Part shown: positions 32,892-40,895 of the stretch, one piece after another
Position numbering within the stretch: position 1 is the first letter of the stretch
How the letters are laid out: the number at the start of each line of letters is the position of its first letter
Assembly: GCF_900186865.1 (NCBI RefSeq)
Contig: NZ_LT906480.1
Span: 3,986,001-4,050,000, forward strand
Source of the DNA: Stenotrophomonas maltophilia
Lineage (GTDB): Bacteria > Pseudomonadota > Gammaproteobacteria > Xanthomonadales > Xanthomonadaceae
Direction of reading: 5' to 3'
DNA: 64,000 bases
Program-made: the position numbers and the translations under genes
The notes under the pieces: generated by a model
Databases searched by the model: none
What the model saw: the letters and a program-made list of their open reading frames with translations, nothing else
Told to the model about the DNA's origin: nothing

Positions 32892-33074
32892 GTACGGACC
32901 GTTGGTCCGCACGGTGCTTCGGGCATTTCGATGGCTGAGCGGAGAGCAGTCGAGCAAGCTCGACTCTACAGGGGCGCTGCACCCGTGTTTGGTAGGTGCG
33001 GACCGTTGGTCCGCACGGTGCTTCGGGCATTTCGATGGCTGAGCGGAGAGCAGTCGAGCAAGCTCGACTCTACA
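32892..33074. repeat. Tandem pair of SMAG-type composite repeats (104-bp period)
   Basis: A 75-bp block (32896-32970 and 33000-33074) is repeated almost exactly with a 104-bp offset. Each block starts with the palindrome GGACCGTTGGTCC and ends with an inverted GTAG-type repeat (TCGAGCAAGCTCGACTCTAC). They lie in the 260-bp gap between the orphan gene and the end of the membrane protein gene. Confidence 0.85.
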
Positions 33075-33120
33075 AAAGCGGTGTTACCTGCCTTGGCAGA
33101 TGATGCCCATCATGCTCCCG

Positions 33121-33864
33121 CTACCAGACAAAACGAGTATCGCGCAGCGGGTCACTGAACAACCGCGGCAACCACGGGGCAGGAGCTCGCTGCGGATACT
33201 CCCGCATCATCTGTGCGTGCATGGCCTGCAGATCCCGCAGCAACCAGGACTGGTAATAGATGTCGTTGAACCCATCCGACCAACCACTCTTCACGCGCTC
33301 ATGCTCGTCTGCCTCCAACGGCGGCATCTGATCCAGCGACACCTCCAGGATCGTCGACAGCGCCGCGTTGATCTGCGCGTTCTCAACCCCCGCCTGGCGC
33401 ACGTAGTCCAATCGATCGAGGACCCGCCGGCAGTCGTAAGGGAAGCACCCACCCGTGGCGGTGATGTAGTCGGCGATGTCCGCCAGCATGTCGGCTTTCA
33501 GCCGCCACACCACTTCGCTGTCCATCACCTGGCGTACCCGCATCGTGCGCAGCGTGCTCGCCCGCACCTCCTCCGGCGTGGTGAACGGGGCACCCGGCGT
33601 GCTGCCAGCATGGCGTACCAGCACGATGCGATGAATCGCCTCGCTGGTGACGCCGTCGATGCGCAGCGCCGCTGCCTGCGGGTGCACGCGCGGCGGCGGC
33701 ACACCCAGCATCTGCCACAGGTACCACAGCGCCAGCAGCAGACCGGCGATGCACAGCCCGCTCATCAGCGTCCACATATCCAGGTTCCGTGTGTAGTAGC
33801 GATAGCGCGCCCGCCAGATATAGAACGTGCGATAGCTGACGATTCCACTTACCCATCTGTACAT
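33121..33864 (-). CDS. Small membrane-anchored protein linked to adhesin genes
   Basis: 247 residues from ATG 33864, chosen because a strong ribosome site (GAGGAGAAGG) precedes it; an in-frame extension to 33930 is less likely. A basic, aromatic N-terminus (FYIWRARYRYYTRN) leads into one transmembrane helix (LCIAGLLLALWYLWQML, about 40-57). The remaining 190 residues are a soluble, helix-rich domain that should be periplasmic, with a Cys pair (TGGCFPYDCRR) that could form a disulfide. I recognise no family. It begins 69 bp after the trimeric autotransporter stop on the same strand, so it may be expressed with it. Confidence 0.75.
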   Translation of the reverse strand: MYRWVSGIVSYRTFYIWRARYRYYTRNLDMWTLMSGLCIAGLLLALWYLWQMLGVPPPRVHPQAAALRIDGVTSEAIHRIVLVRHAGSTPGAPFTTPEEVRASTLRTMRVRQVMDSEVVWRLKADMLADIADYITATGGCFPYDCRRVLDRLDYVRQAGVENAQINAALSTILEVSLDQMPPLEADEHERVKSGWSDGFNDIYYQSWLLRDLQAMHAQMMREYPQRAPAPWLPRLFSDPLRDTRFVW

Positions 33865-33933
33865 TGCCTTCTCCTCGGCAAGGACCCCGGCGCGGCGGGG
33901 TTCATTACGCGCACTACGCCGGGGCGGCATGGC

Positions 33934-36900
33934 TTACCAGCCGATGCCCACACCGACGCCCATGCTGCGCTCACCGCTGTTGGTGAACGCACCATTGAGG
34001 CTGAAGGTGGCCGAACCCTTCTCGTTCAGCACACGCTGGTAACCCACCGCCATCGCCGACTCACCCTCGCTGTAGCCCACGCCCGCACCCAGGCGGTTGT
34101 AGGTGGCCAGGCCGGCGGTGTTCATCGCCATCGCACTCTGCGCGCTGCTCATCGCCGCCATGCGGTTGAAGCGCTTGTCCATCTTGTCCAGGCGACGCTC
34201 GAAGGTGCTGATTGCACCATCGGTGTACTCGTTGGCACGGGCCAGCATCTTTTCCAGGTCGGCGGTATCAACCTGCGGCTTGGGGGTGTCGTCCTGCTTC
34301 GACTTCGGCTGCGGCGTGGGCTTGTCACCTTCACCGGTTGAGGCAATCTGCGGAGAACCGCTGGTTTCCGGCGTCGGCGCGATCTCTTCGGTGGATGGCG
34401 AAGGCGTGGACGCTGCGGCCATGGCGCGGGCCTGCGGCTGATCGTCAATGCGCTGCTCCAGCCCATCCATGCGGCCATTGAGCTGCTGCTGCATCGAATG
34501 CAGCTGGCCACCGTTGACGGCATCGCGGCTGCCGGCCGCGATCAGGCCGTTGGCCACGTTGGAGATGACCATGCCGTTGGCGCCGGCCAGGGTGAGCTGC
34601 TGGGCGCCGTCTGCGCGGACCGAGGGGGTCTCCTGGAACACGGAGCGGAGCTGGGATTCGACCTGGTTCACCCGCGAGGTGGTGCTGACGACTCCACCGT
34701 CGAGCGCTTCCAATGCGCCATTGAGTGTGGATTGGGACTGGCCCTGTACGTTGAAGCGGGGGCCGACGATGTTGCCGTTGGCATCGACTTCGCTTCCCAG
34801 AGCGGAGAGCGCGCCGCGCAGCTGGCCGACGGTGGCAGCGTTGTGGTTGGCGGTGCCGTTGGCGATGTTTACGAGACGGCGCTTGGTCGTAGCGTTCCCA
34901 AAGGACGCGGTATTGACCTCATTTGCAGCTGAGCCAACCCCTAGTGCCAGCGAACCCTTCGCCGATGCTTCGACTATTGCCGCTGCTCCAAGCGCTATTC
35001 CACTGGCCGCATACACTTGGGAGCCGGCACCCATCGCAAACGCATTCGATGCCTTACTCGAGACTCCAGCCCCACGACCAAGCGCGACTGAATTCATACC
35101 TAATGCCGAGGAGTATGCGCCCAGCGCAATCCCTCCCTCTTCCTGCGTGCGAGCCGAGTCACCAATTGCAACGCCCAAGAAGCCTGCGAAGGCATCTTCG
35201 CTCAGCTGATCCGTGTCGATCTTGAGGAAGCGGCCCTGATGCTCAATCTTGGATACCCGATCACTGACGCCAAACAACTGGCGACCGGTAACCACATCGT
35301 GACTATCCGCAGAAACTGAACCGTCGGCCACACCAGTCAAACGCGCACCGCCGAAGTCGATCGGACCGCTCCCTTCCAATCCACGCATTGCCTGCTCGCC
35401 CATCTCCCGCTCCTTGCGCATCGCCTCCAGATCATTCCGATTCTGCGAGATCTTCTGCTCGGCGGCGTGCAACTGACTGCCAGTTACGGCTTCACGGCTT
35501 CCTGGCGCCACGCGTCCGTCGGCCAGGTTGGTCAGCACCATGCCATTCACGCCATTCAGCGCGATCTGGTTCATGCCATCGGCACGGGCGGAAGGTGAAT
35601 CCTGGAAGATCGAACTCAGCTGGCCTTCCACCTTGTCCGCACGGTGGACTGCGGTGATGACAGCGCCATCGAGTGCCATCAGTGCATCCTCGACGGTGTT
35701 CTGCGATCCACCCTGCACCGTGTAGGTCGGGGCGGTGATGTTGCCGCTTGCGTCCATGCTTGCTCCGCCCCCGAGGGTAGCGAGGGAATCCTTGAGCTGG
35801 GAGACGGTGGTGGCGTTGTGGTCGGCGGTCCCTCGGGCGACGTTCACCAGCCGGCGATAAGCAGTTGCACTTCCAAATGATGCAACTCCAGCCTCATTCG
35901 CCTGAGAGCCTTCGCCAATCGCAAGCGAACCATTCGCTCCGCTGCCTACCTTTGCTCCGGCACCGATAGCAACACCTCCCCGCGCGCCGCCACTAGCAAT
36001 GCCAACCTCCGCTCCAGCACCTAGTGCAAATCCACTATCGGAATTCTCATGCACAACTGAAGCGCGACCAATGGCCACAGAGTTTCTACCGAGGGCCTTT
36101 GCCAGAGTTCCCACCGCAGTTCCCCCATCGCTGCCGGTTTTGGCTGAGTTGCCTACAGCAACCCCCGCCATTCCAGCATCGGCGCGTTCGCTAGTGGGTG
36201 CGACGCCAATGCTTAGGAACTGACTTGCATCTTCCAGAACTGAAATCCGTGTATTGGTTGAATACAGTTGTTTTCCGGACACAGCCTCAGCACTGCTGGC
36301 GCTCACCAATCCATCCGCCACACCACTGATCTTCCGATTGGCATTGGCGCTGTTGCGCACGTCCAACGTCGAACCGCTGTTCTTCCCCCCCAAACGCACA
36401 TCACCAGACGCAGACACCTGGGCCACAAGCCCGCCCAGCGCCGCTGTTTCGACCAACGCCTTGGCCGCATCCGTCTTCGCCACGGCAGCATCTGCGCCCG
36501 CAGACCTGGCCACACCCTCCACCGCCGCCACCGTGTCATTGGTGGCGTTGAGCTGCCTGCCGTTGACGGCGTCATAGCTGCTGGTGCCAACCGCACCATC
36601 GGCCACGCCGGTCAGCTTCCGATTCGCGTTCGCGCTGTTACGCACATCGAGCACGGTGCCGCTGTTCTTCTCGCCAATGCGAACGTTGCCATTGACAGCG
36701 GTCTGGTTAACCAGGCCCCCCAGCGCCACCGCCTCGGCCAGCGCCTTGCCCGATTCCGCCTTTGCGGCGTTGGCAGTCGTCGTCGCTGCGTCAGCGGCTG
36801 TCTGGGCCTTGGTAACCGCTTGGTTGGTGGCATGAAGCTGGTTGCCGGTGACGGCATCGGTACTGCCGGCTCCCACCGCGCCATCGGCGATATACTGGAT

Positions 36901-38976
36901 CTTCCGCTTCCGGCTGGCGCTGCCAACCGATACTGAATTGGCCGAGGCGGTCACTGCACCTGCACCCAGCGCAACAGCGTTCTCATGAGAGGCCTGGGCG
37001 CGGTCACCCAATGCCACGGAGCTGGTGTTCGTAGCCTTGGCCAGATTGCCCAACGCGCTGGCGAACTGCGCCGTCGCCTCGCTGCCACGCCCCAGTGCGG
37101 TGGCTTGGCTGGCGCTGGCTTTGCTCAGATAACCAACCGCCGTACCGTGCTCGGCCTCGGCCTTGGCGTCGCCGCCCACAGCAATAGAGAAGTTGCCGCT
37201 TGCGTTTGCACGGAAGCCGGTTGCAACGGCCCCGTTGGCGCTACGGGTTCCGGCGCCGACCGAGACGCCCGCATTCTGGTTGGCCGCCTTGTTACCGTCC
37301 GCATCCACACCAGCGCGCGCGTCGTCGCCCAGCGCTACGCTGCGACCGTTGTACGCTTTGGCGTTGTTGCCGAGTGCGGTGCTGATGCCGAAGCTGCCGT
37401 TCTCTGCGGTGGCACCTCTGCCCAACGCCAAGGTCGTCGCATCGATGCGGCTCGTCGCAGCCTGAGCGATTGACTTGACCGCGGCCAGTTCGCCCGTGAC
37501 ATCGCCTGCGGTCTTCTCCACGGCCGAGAGCCGGGTATTGGTCTGGAACAACTGGTTGCCGGTGACGGCATCGGCGCTGCCTGAAGCCACTACACCATCA
37601 GCAACGTACTGGATCTTCCGCTTCCTGCTGGCGCTACCGACCGATACGGAGCTGGTCGAAGCGGTTACCGAACCGGCGCCAATCGCGACGGCGTCCTCAT
37701 GCCCAGCATGTGCGCTGTTTCCAAGGGCCAGCGAACTGATGCCCGTTGCCCTGGCTAGATTACCCACTGCGGTAGCGAACTTCGCCGTGGCCTGCGTGCC
37801 TCGTCCCAAGGCCGTGGTCTGCTGGGCGCCCGCGATACTGCTCTTTCCGAAGGCGGTGCTCAATTCCTCATTGGCGACGGCATCGGAGCCGATTGCAACG
37901 GAGAAGTTTCCCCCTGCAACTGCCTTGTGTCCCATGGCCACGGCGCCATGCGCACTCCGGGTACCGGACCCGACCGAGACCCCTCCTGTCCTGCCATTGA
38001 CCTTGTTTCCTGATACATCTACGCCTGCGCGTGCGTCGTCGCCGAGCGCAACGCTCGCCCCGTTGTAGCTCTTGGCGCTATTGCCCAGCGATGTATTCGC
38101 CCCATAGGAAACATCCGACTCTGCCACTGCCCCTTTGCCAAGCGCCAGCGCCGCCGCATCCACCCGATTGCTGGCGGATTCAGCCAGTGTATGAGTCGCG
38201 AACAACTGTTTCCCAGTAACGGCATCCGTGCTCGTGGCATTCAAGCGCCCGTCAGCCACATTGACGATGCGGCGCCTGTTCCTGCTGCTTCCAACCGCAA
38301 CGACCCCTTGTTCGGTTGCTTCCGAGTTGGGGCCGAGCGCGACGGAGTCTGCGGCAGAGACCACCGCCCTGTGGCCGATTGCCACGCCGTGGTAATCCGC
38401 ATGCGCACTTCCACCCAGCGCAATCGCTCCCGAATAGCCGGTGCGTCCCGCGGAGGCACCACTGCCAATGGCTATGGCGTCGTTATAGGTGGACGTTGCG
38501 TCGTTTCCGATCGCCATTCCGCCAATGCCATTAGTCGTCGCGAACGCGCCCAGCGCGACGCTGTAGCCCTTGTTGTTGATTGCACGGTAGCCAAATGACG
38601 CTGAGCGATCGCCGTAGGACTTGGCTTCAATGCCAAACACCGTGCTTTCCGAGCCGCCAACGTAGGCACCATTACCCATCGCGATATAGCGCTTTTTTCC
38701 CCACACTCCCGAGGCTGCCACATAGGAATCGGCGGCGCCAATCATTGGCAGGCAGGAATGAAGGTTGTAGCTCCCCACCTCGCAGCGGGCGAAGTAATCC
38801 GCATCGGCTCGAGCGCTTTCTGGCAGCAGCAGACCGATGGCAAGCGCAAGCGCACAGACGCCGCCCACGCTTGTGGCCGATGCCGACGAGGCCATGCGGC
38901 GGCGCGCGGTCAATTCACTGCCGACCACCCAGCACTGCTTGGCGTGACTCCAGATACGACGATAGACGTGATTCAT
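33934..38976 (-). CDS. Trimeric autotransporter adhesin (YadA-like)
   Basis: 1,680 residues. An extended signal peptide region (MNHVYRRIWSHAKQCWVVGS) is followed by the hydrophobic signal segment ending ARADA. The passenger consists of YadA/Hep_Hag head repeats of the SVALG-x-x-A type and neck/stalk motifs such as DAVTGNQL and DAVNGRQL. Three module pairs are duplicated: blocks ending SVSVGSASRKRKIQY, blocks with SGTVLDVRNSANANRK or STLDVRNSANANRK, and two large head blocks with RRLVN. A Pro/Thr/Lys linker (about 1535-1580) and a coiled coil lead to the YadA anchor, which ends in Trp. It is a surface adhesin; the ligand is unknown. Its ATG is 59 bp behind the fimbrial chaperone gene. Confidence 0.95.
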   Translation of the reverse strand: MNHVYRRIWSHAKQCWVVGSELTARRRMASSASATSVGGVCALALAIGLLLPESARADADYFARCEVGSYNLHSCLPMIGAADSYVAASGVWGKKRYIAMGNGAYVGGSESTVFGIEAKSYGDRSASFGYRAINNKGYSVALGAFATTNGIGGMAIGNDATSTYNDAIAIGSGASAGRTGYSGAIALGGSAHADYHGVAIGHRAVVSAADSVALGPNSEATEQGVVAVGSSRNRRRIVNVADGRLNATSTDAVTGKQLFATHTLAESASNRVDAAALALGKGAVAESDVSYGANTSLGNSAKSYNGASVALGDDARAGVDVSGNKVNGRTGGVSVGSGTRSAHGAVAMGHKAVAGGNFSVAIGSDAVANEELSTAFGKSSIAGAQQTTALGRGTQATAKFATAVGNLARATGISSLALGNSAHAGHEDAVAIGAGSVTASTSSVSVGSASRKRKIQYVADGVVASGSADAVTGNQLFQTNTRLSAVEKTAGDVTGELAAVKSIAQAATSRIDATTLALGRGATAENGSFGISTALGNNAKAYNGRSVALGDDARAGVDADGNKAANQNAGVSVGAGTRSANGAVATGFRANASGNFSIAVGGDAKAEAEHGTAVGYLSKASASQATALGRGSEATAQFASALGNLAKATNTSSVALGDRAQASHENAVALGAGAVTASANSVSVGSASRKRKIQYIADGAVGAGSTDAVTGNQLHATNQAVTKAQTAADAATTTANAAKAESGKALAEAVALGGLVNQTAVNGNVRIGEKNSGTVLDVRNSANANRKLTGVADGAVGTSSYDAVNGRQLNATNDTVAAVEGVARSAGADAAVAKTDAAKALVETAALGGLVAQVSASGDVRLGGKNSGSTLDVRNSANANRKISGVADGLVSASSAEAVSGKQLYSTNTRISVLEDASQFLSIGVAPTSERADAGMAGVAVGNSAKTGSDGGTAVGTLAKALGRNSVAIGRASVVHENSDSGFALGAGAEVGIASGGARGGVAIGAGAKVGSGANGSLAIGEGSQANEAGVASFGSATAYRRLVNVARGTADHNATTVSQLKDSLATLGGGASMDASGNITAPTYTVQGGSQNTVEDALMALDGAVITAVHRADKVEGQLSSIFQDSPSARADGMNQIALNGVNGMVLTNLADGRVAPGSREAVTGSQLHAAEQKISQNRNDLEAMRKEREMGEQAMRGLEGSGPIDFGGARLTGVADGSVSADSHDVVTGRQLFGVSDRVSKIEHQGRFLKIDTDQLSEDAFAGFLGVAIGDSARTQEEGGIALGAYSSALGMNSVALGRGAGVSSKASNAFAMGAGSQVYAASGIALGAAAIVEASAKGSLALGVGSAANEVNTASFGNATTKRRLVNIANGTANHNAATVGQLRGALSALGSEVDANGNIVGPRFNVQGQSQSTLNGALEALDGGVVSTTSRVNQVESQLRSVFQETPSVRADGAQQLTLAGANGMVISNVANGLIAAGSRDAVNGGQLHSMQQQLNGRMDGLEQRIDDQPQARAMAAASTPSPSTEEIAPTPETSGSPQIASTGEGDKPTPQPKSKQDDTPKPQVDTADLEKMLARANEYTDGAISTFERRLDKMDKRFNRMAAMSSAQSAMAMNTAGLATYNRLGAGVGYSEGESAMAVGYQRVLNEKGSATFSLNGAFTNSGERSMGVGVGIGW

Positions 38977-39007
38977 GCGTTCTCCTTAACAGGACAAGGG
39001 AAATGAA

Positions 39008-39027
39008 GCCCCGCACGTGGGCGGGGC
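39008..39027 (-). terminator. Hairpin between chaperone and autotransporter genes
   Basis: GCCCCGC (39008-39014) and GCGGGGC (39021-39027) form a 7-bp stem. On the minus strand it is followed by TTCATTTCCC, a poor T-tract. It may be a leaky terminator or attenuator rather than a full stop. Confidence 0.4.
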
Positions 39028-39035
39028 AATGAAGG

Positions 39036-39743
39036 TCAGGCGCTCGGCGCCAGGGTCGTTACGTGATCGCGATAGCCGTCACTTGACAGGCGGTATTGCA
39101 GTTGCAGGGTGCTGCCGGGCTGGAGCTGGACCGGCAGGGTCAGCGCGGCGTCGGGATAGAGGCTCGTCGACAACTCAAGCGGTGTGCACACGCCACGGGC
39201 ATTGCACTCGGACGCACCGGTAATGCCGACACGCAGCGTGCCGGTATTGCGCAGGGTGTCGCCCTGCAATCGCAGATCCACGCTGCCCTTGGCGGGCACC
39301 ACGTTCACCAGCGCGCCCCAGACCAGGCTGACGCCTACATTGGCCTGTGCAGCCTGCTCGTCTTCCTCAAGAGGCGTTTCATCCGGGCCTCTCACACCTT
39401 CGAAGTAGATGCGGTACGCCGCCTCCTTTTCGACGGTCTGCAGCGGAATCACCCGGATCAGGCGATTGCCACCCCCGCTGAGTGCGAACTTGCCCGGCGT
39501 GATGGCAATCGCCGCATCGGCGGCGTCCACTTCAATTTCTTCCTCACCCACCTGCGCCGGGTTGTTGATACGCAGCAGACGCGCCTGCACGTACTGCGGC
39601 TGGGTGGATTGCGAATACACGCGGATCTGCGTGCCGTGCTTGGCATCCACCGCTGCACGCATTGGATGGATGGACAGATTGGCCTGCGCTGGCGGGGCCA
39701 GCAGTGCGCTCAGCGGCAGCAGACAGAACAGCAGCTTCTTCAT
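39036..39743 (-). CDS. Periplasmic fimbrial chaperone (PapD-like, CS1-type system)
   Basis: 235 residues. Signal peptide ending PPAQA, then two immunoglobulin-like domains. The first has SIHPMRAAVDAKHGTQIRVY and RLIRVIPLQTVEKEAAYRIY, the G1-strand and Tyr region of PapD chaperones; the second is shorter. A Cys pair (ECNARGVC) may stabilise domain two. It caps pilin subunits by donor-strand complementation and passes them to the usher encoded upstream. It begins 18 bp behind the tip gene stop. Confidence 0.88.
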   Translation of the reverse strand: MKKLLFCLLPLSALLAPPAQANLSIHPMRAAVDAKHGTQIRVYSQSTQPQYVQARLLRINNPAQVGEEEIEVDAADAAIAITPGKFALSGGGNRLIRVIPLQTVEKEAAYRIYFEGVRGPDETPLEEDEQAAQANVGVSLVWGALVNVVPAKGSVDLRLQGDTLRNTGTLRVGITGASECNARGVCTPLELSTSLYPDAALTLPVQLQPGSTLQLQYRLSSDGYRDHVTTLAPSA

Positions 39744-39761
39744 GATGGGCCTCCGTGGGGA

Positions 39762-40895
39762 TCAGGGTTTGGCGGTCGGCACGCGCAGCTCTACCGTCAG
39801 CTCGCCTTCGTAAAGACCGGGGCGCTGGCTGGCGATGGGTGTAGGGGGCGTTTCCAGCGTCAGCGGCGTGGGCACGCAGTACACGGGTTGACTGATGCCC
39901 GGCAGCATCACCAGCCGCAGCTGTGCGCTGTCGATGCCGCGCAGCAGTTGTTCCTCGCCGTGCTTCATGGCCAGCAGGTTTCCGCCGTATTTCAGGCCAA
40001 CCTGGTAGTCCAGACGCTGGGTGTCATCGCTGCCACCATCGCGATGCCAGACCGCGAAGTCCCGCCCGGGAGGTGGGCGTGGTCCACTGTCGCGCACGGT
40101 CACACCCAGGAATTCGCTCTGTGAACCCACGCCGTCGTAGAGGCACATGTCCACTTCCTTGCGCCCGGCGACGACCTTGCGGATGGGGTCGTAGCGCAGG
40201 TCCATGTTGACCAGGGGGGCAACGCCGTCGAAGCCTGGGAAGTAGATCGAGATCGCGTCGTAGTCGGTGACGGTGAAATCGAAGTTGAAGGTGGCCGTGG
40301 CGACCGGTGGTGCGGCGGGATCAGCTTTGATGTTCAGGCGCATCGTGGCCTTCCAATTGCCGGCGACGAGCTTGGAGAGTTCGCCAGAGGGAAGCTCAAG
40401 ATTGGCACCGGTACCAGCTGGCTCACTCGAATCGCACTTGAACCAGTAGGACGCATTCAGACGTCTTCTGGACAGGTCCCAGTAATCAGTGAAGCAGACC
40501 CAATCCGACATGACTCTCTGCAGATACCCCTGCGCCTGAAGTTCAATACGCAATCCCGTTCTCTGATCTACGAACAGCAGCGCAACGTTACTTACGCCAA
40601 CTGACGCTTCCGGCTCACCATCTACGGCGCATTTCCCAAATTCACTATCAGAAGCAGACCCACAAACCACATGGATCTGCCCATACTTCATCGCCAGATC
40701 GTGACTGAATCCCAGCACCGTCCGCGGCGCCCACAGCTCCACATCGCCCGGCACCGCCGAGCGGTCCCAGCTCATCACGATGTCCCTGCTCTGATCCGTC
40801 GGATGCGTCTCCGGCGGCCACTGCGCCCACGCCCGTGGCATCACCAGCATCAGCGCACACACCAGCATCAACACACACATCCAACGCCGGTTCAT
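39762..40895 (-). CDS. CS1-type fimbrial tip/initiator protein (CblD/CooD-like)
   Basis: 377 residues with a signal peptide (CVLMLVCALMLVMPRAWA). The region from WPPETHPTDQSRDIVMSWDR to the end follows the CblD/CooD pattern: a long N-terminal receptor-type domain with several Cys (VCGSASDSEFGKC, WVCF, WFKC) and a C-terminal pilin-like domain (RPGLYEGELTVELRVP). In CS1 and cable pili this protein starts assembly and sits at the tip, where it binds host receptors. It overlaps the usher gene by 4 bp. Confidence 0.85.
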   Translation of the reverse strand: MNRRWMCVLMLVCALMLVMPRAWAQWPPETHPTDQSRDIVMSWDRSAVPGDVELWAPRTVLGFSHDLAMKYGQIHVVCGSASDSEFGKCAVDGEPEASVGVSNVALLFVDQRTGLRIELQAQGYLQRVMSDWVCFTDYWDLSRRRLNASYWFKCDSSEPAGTGANLELPSGELSKLVAGNWKATMRLNIKADPAAPPVATATFNFDFTVTDYDAISIYFPGFDGVAPLVNMDLRYDPIRKVVAGRKEVDMCLYDGVGSQSEFLGVTVRDSGPRPPPGRDFAVWHRDGGSDDTQRLDYQVGLKYGGNLLAMKHGEEQLLRGIDSAQLRLVMLPGISQPVYCVPTPLTLETPPTPIASQRPGLYEGELTVELRVPTAKP

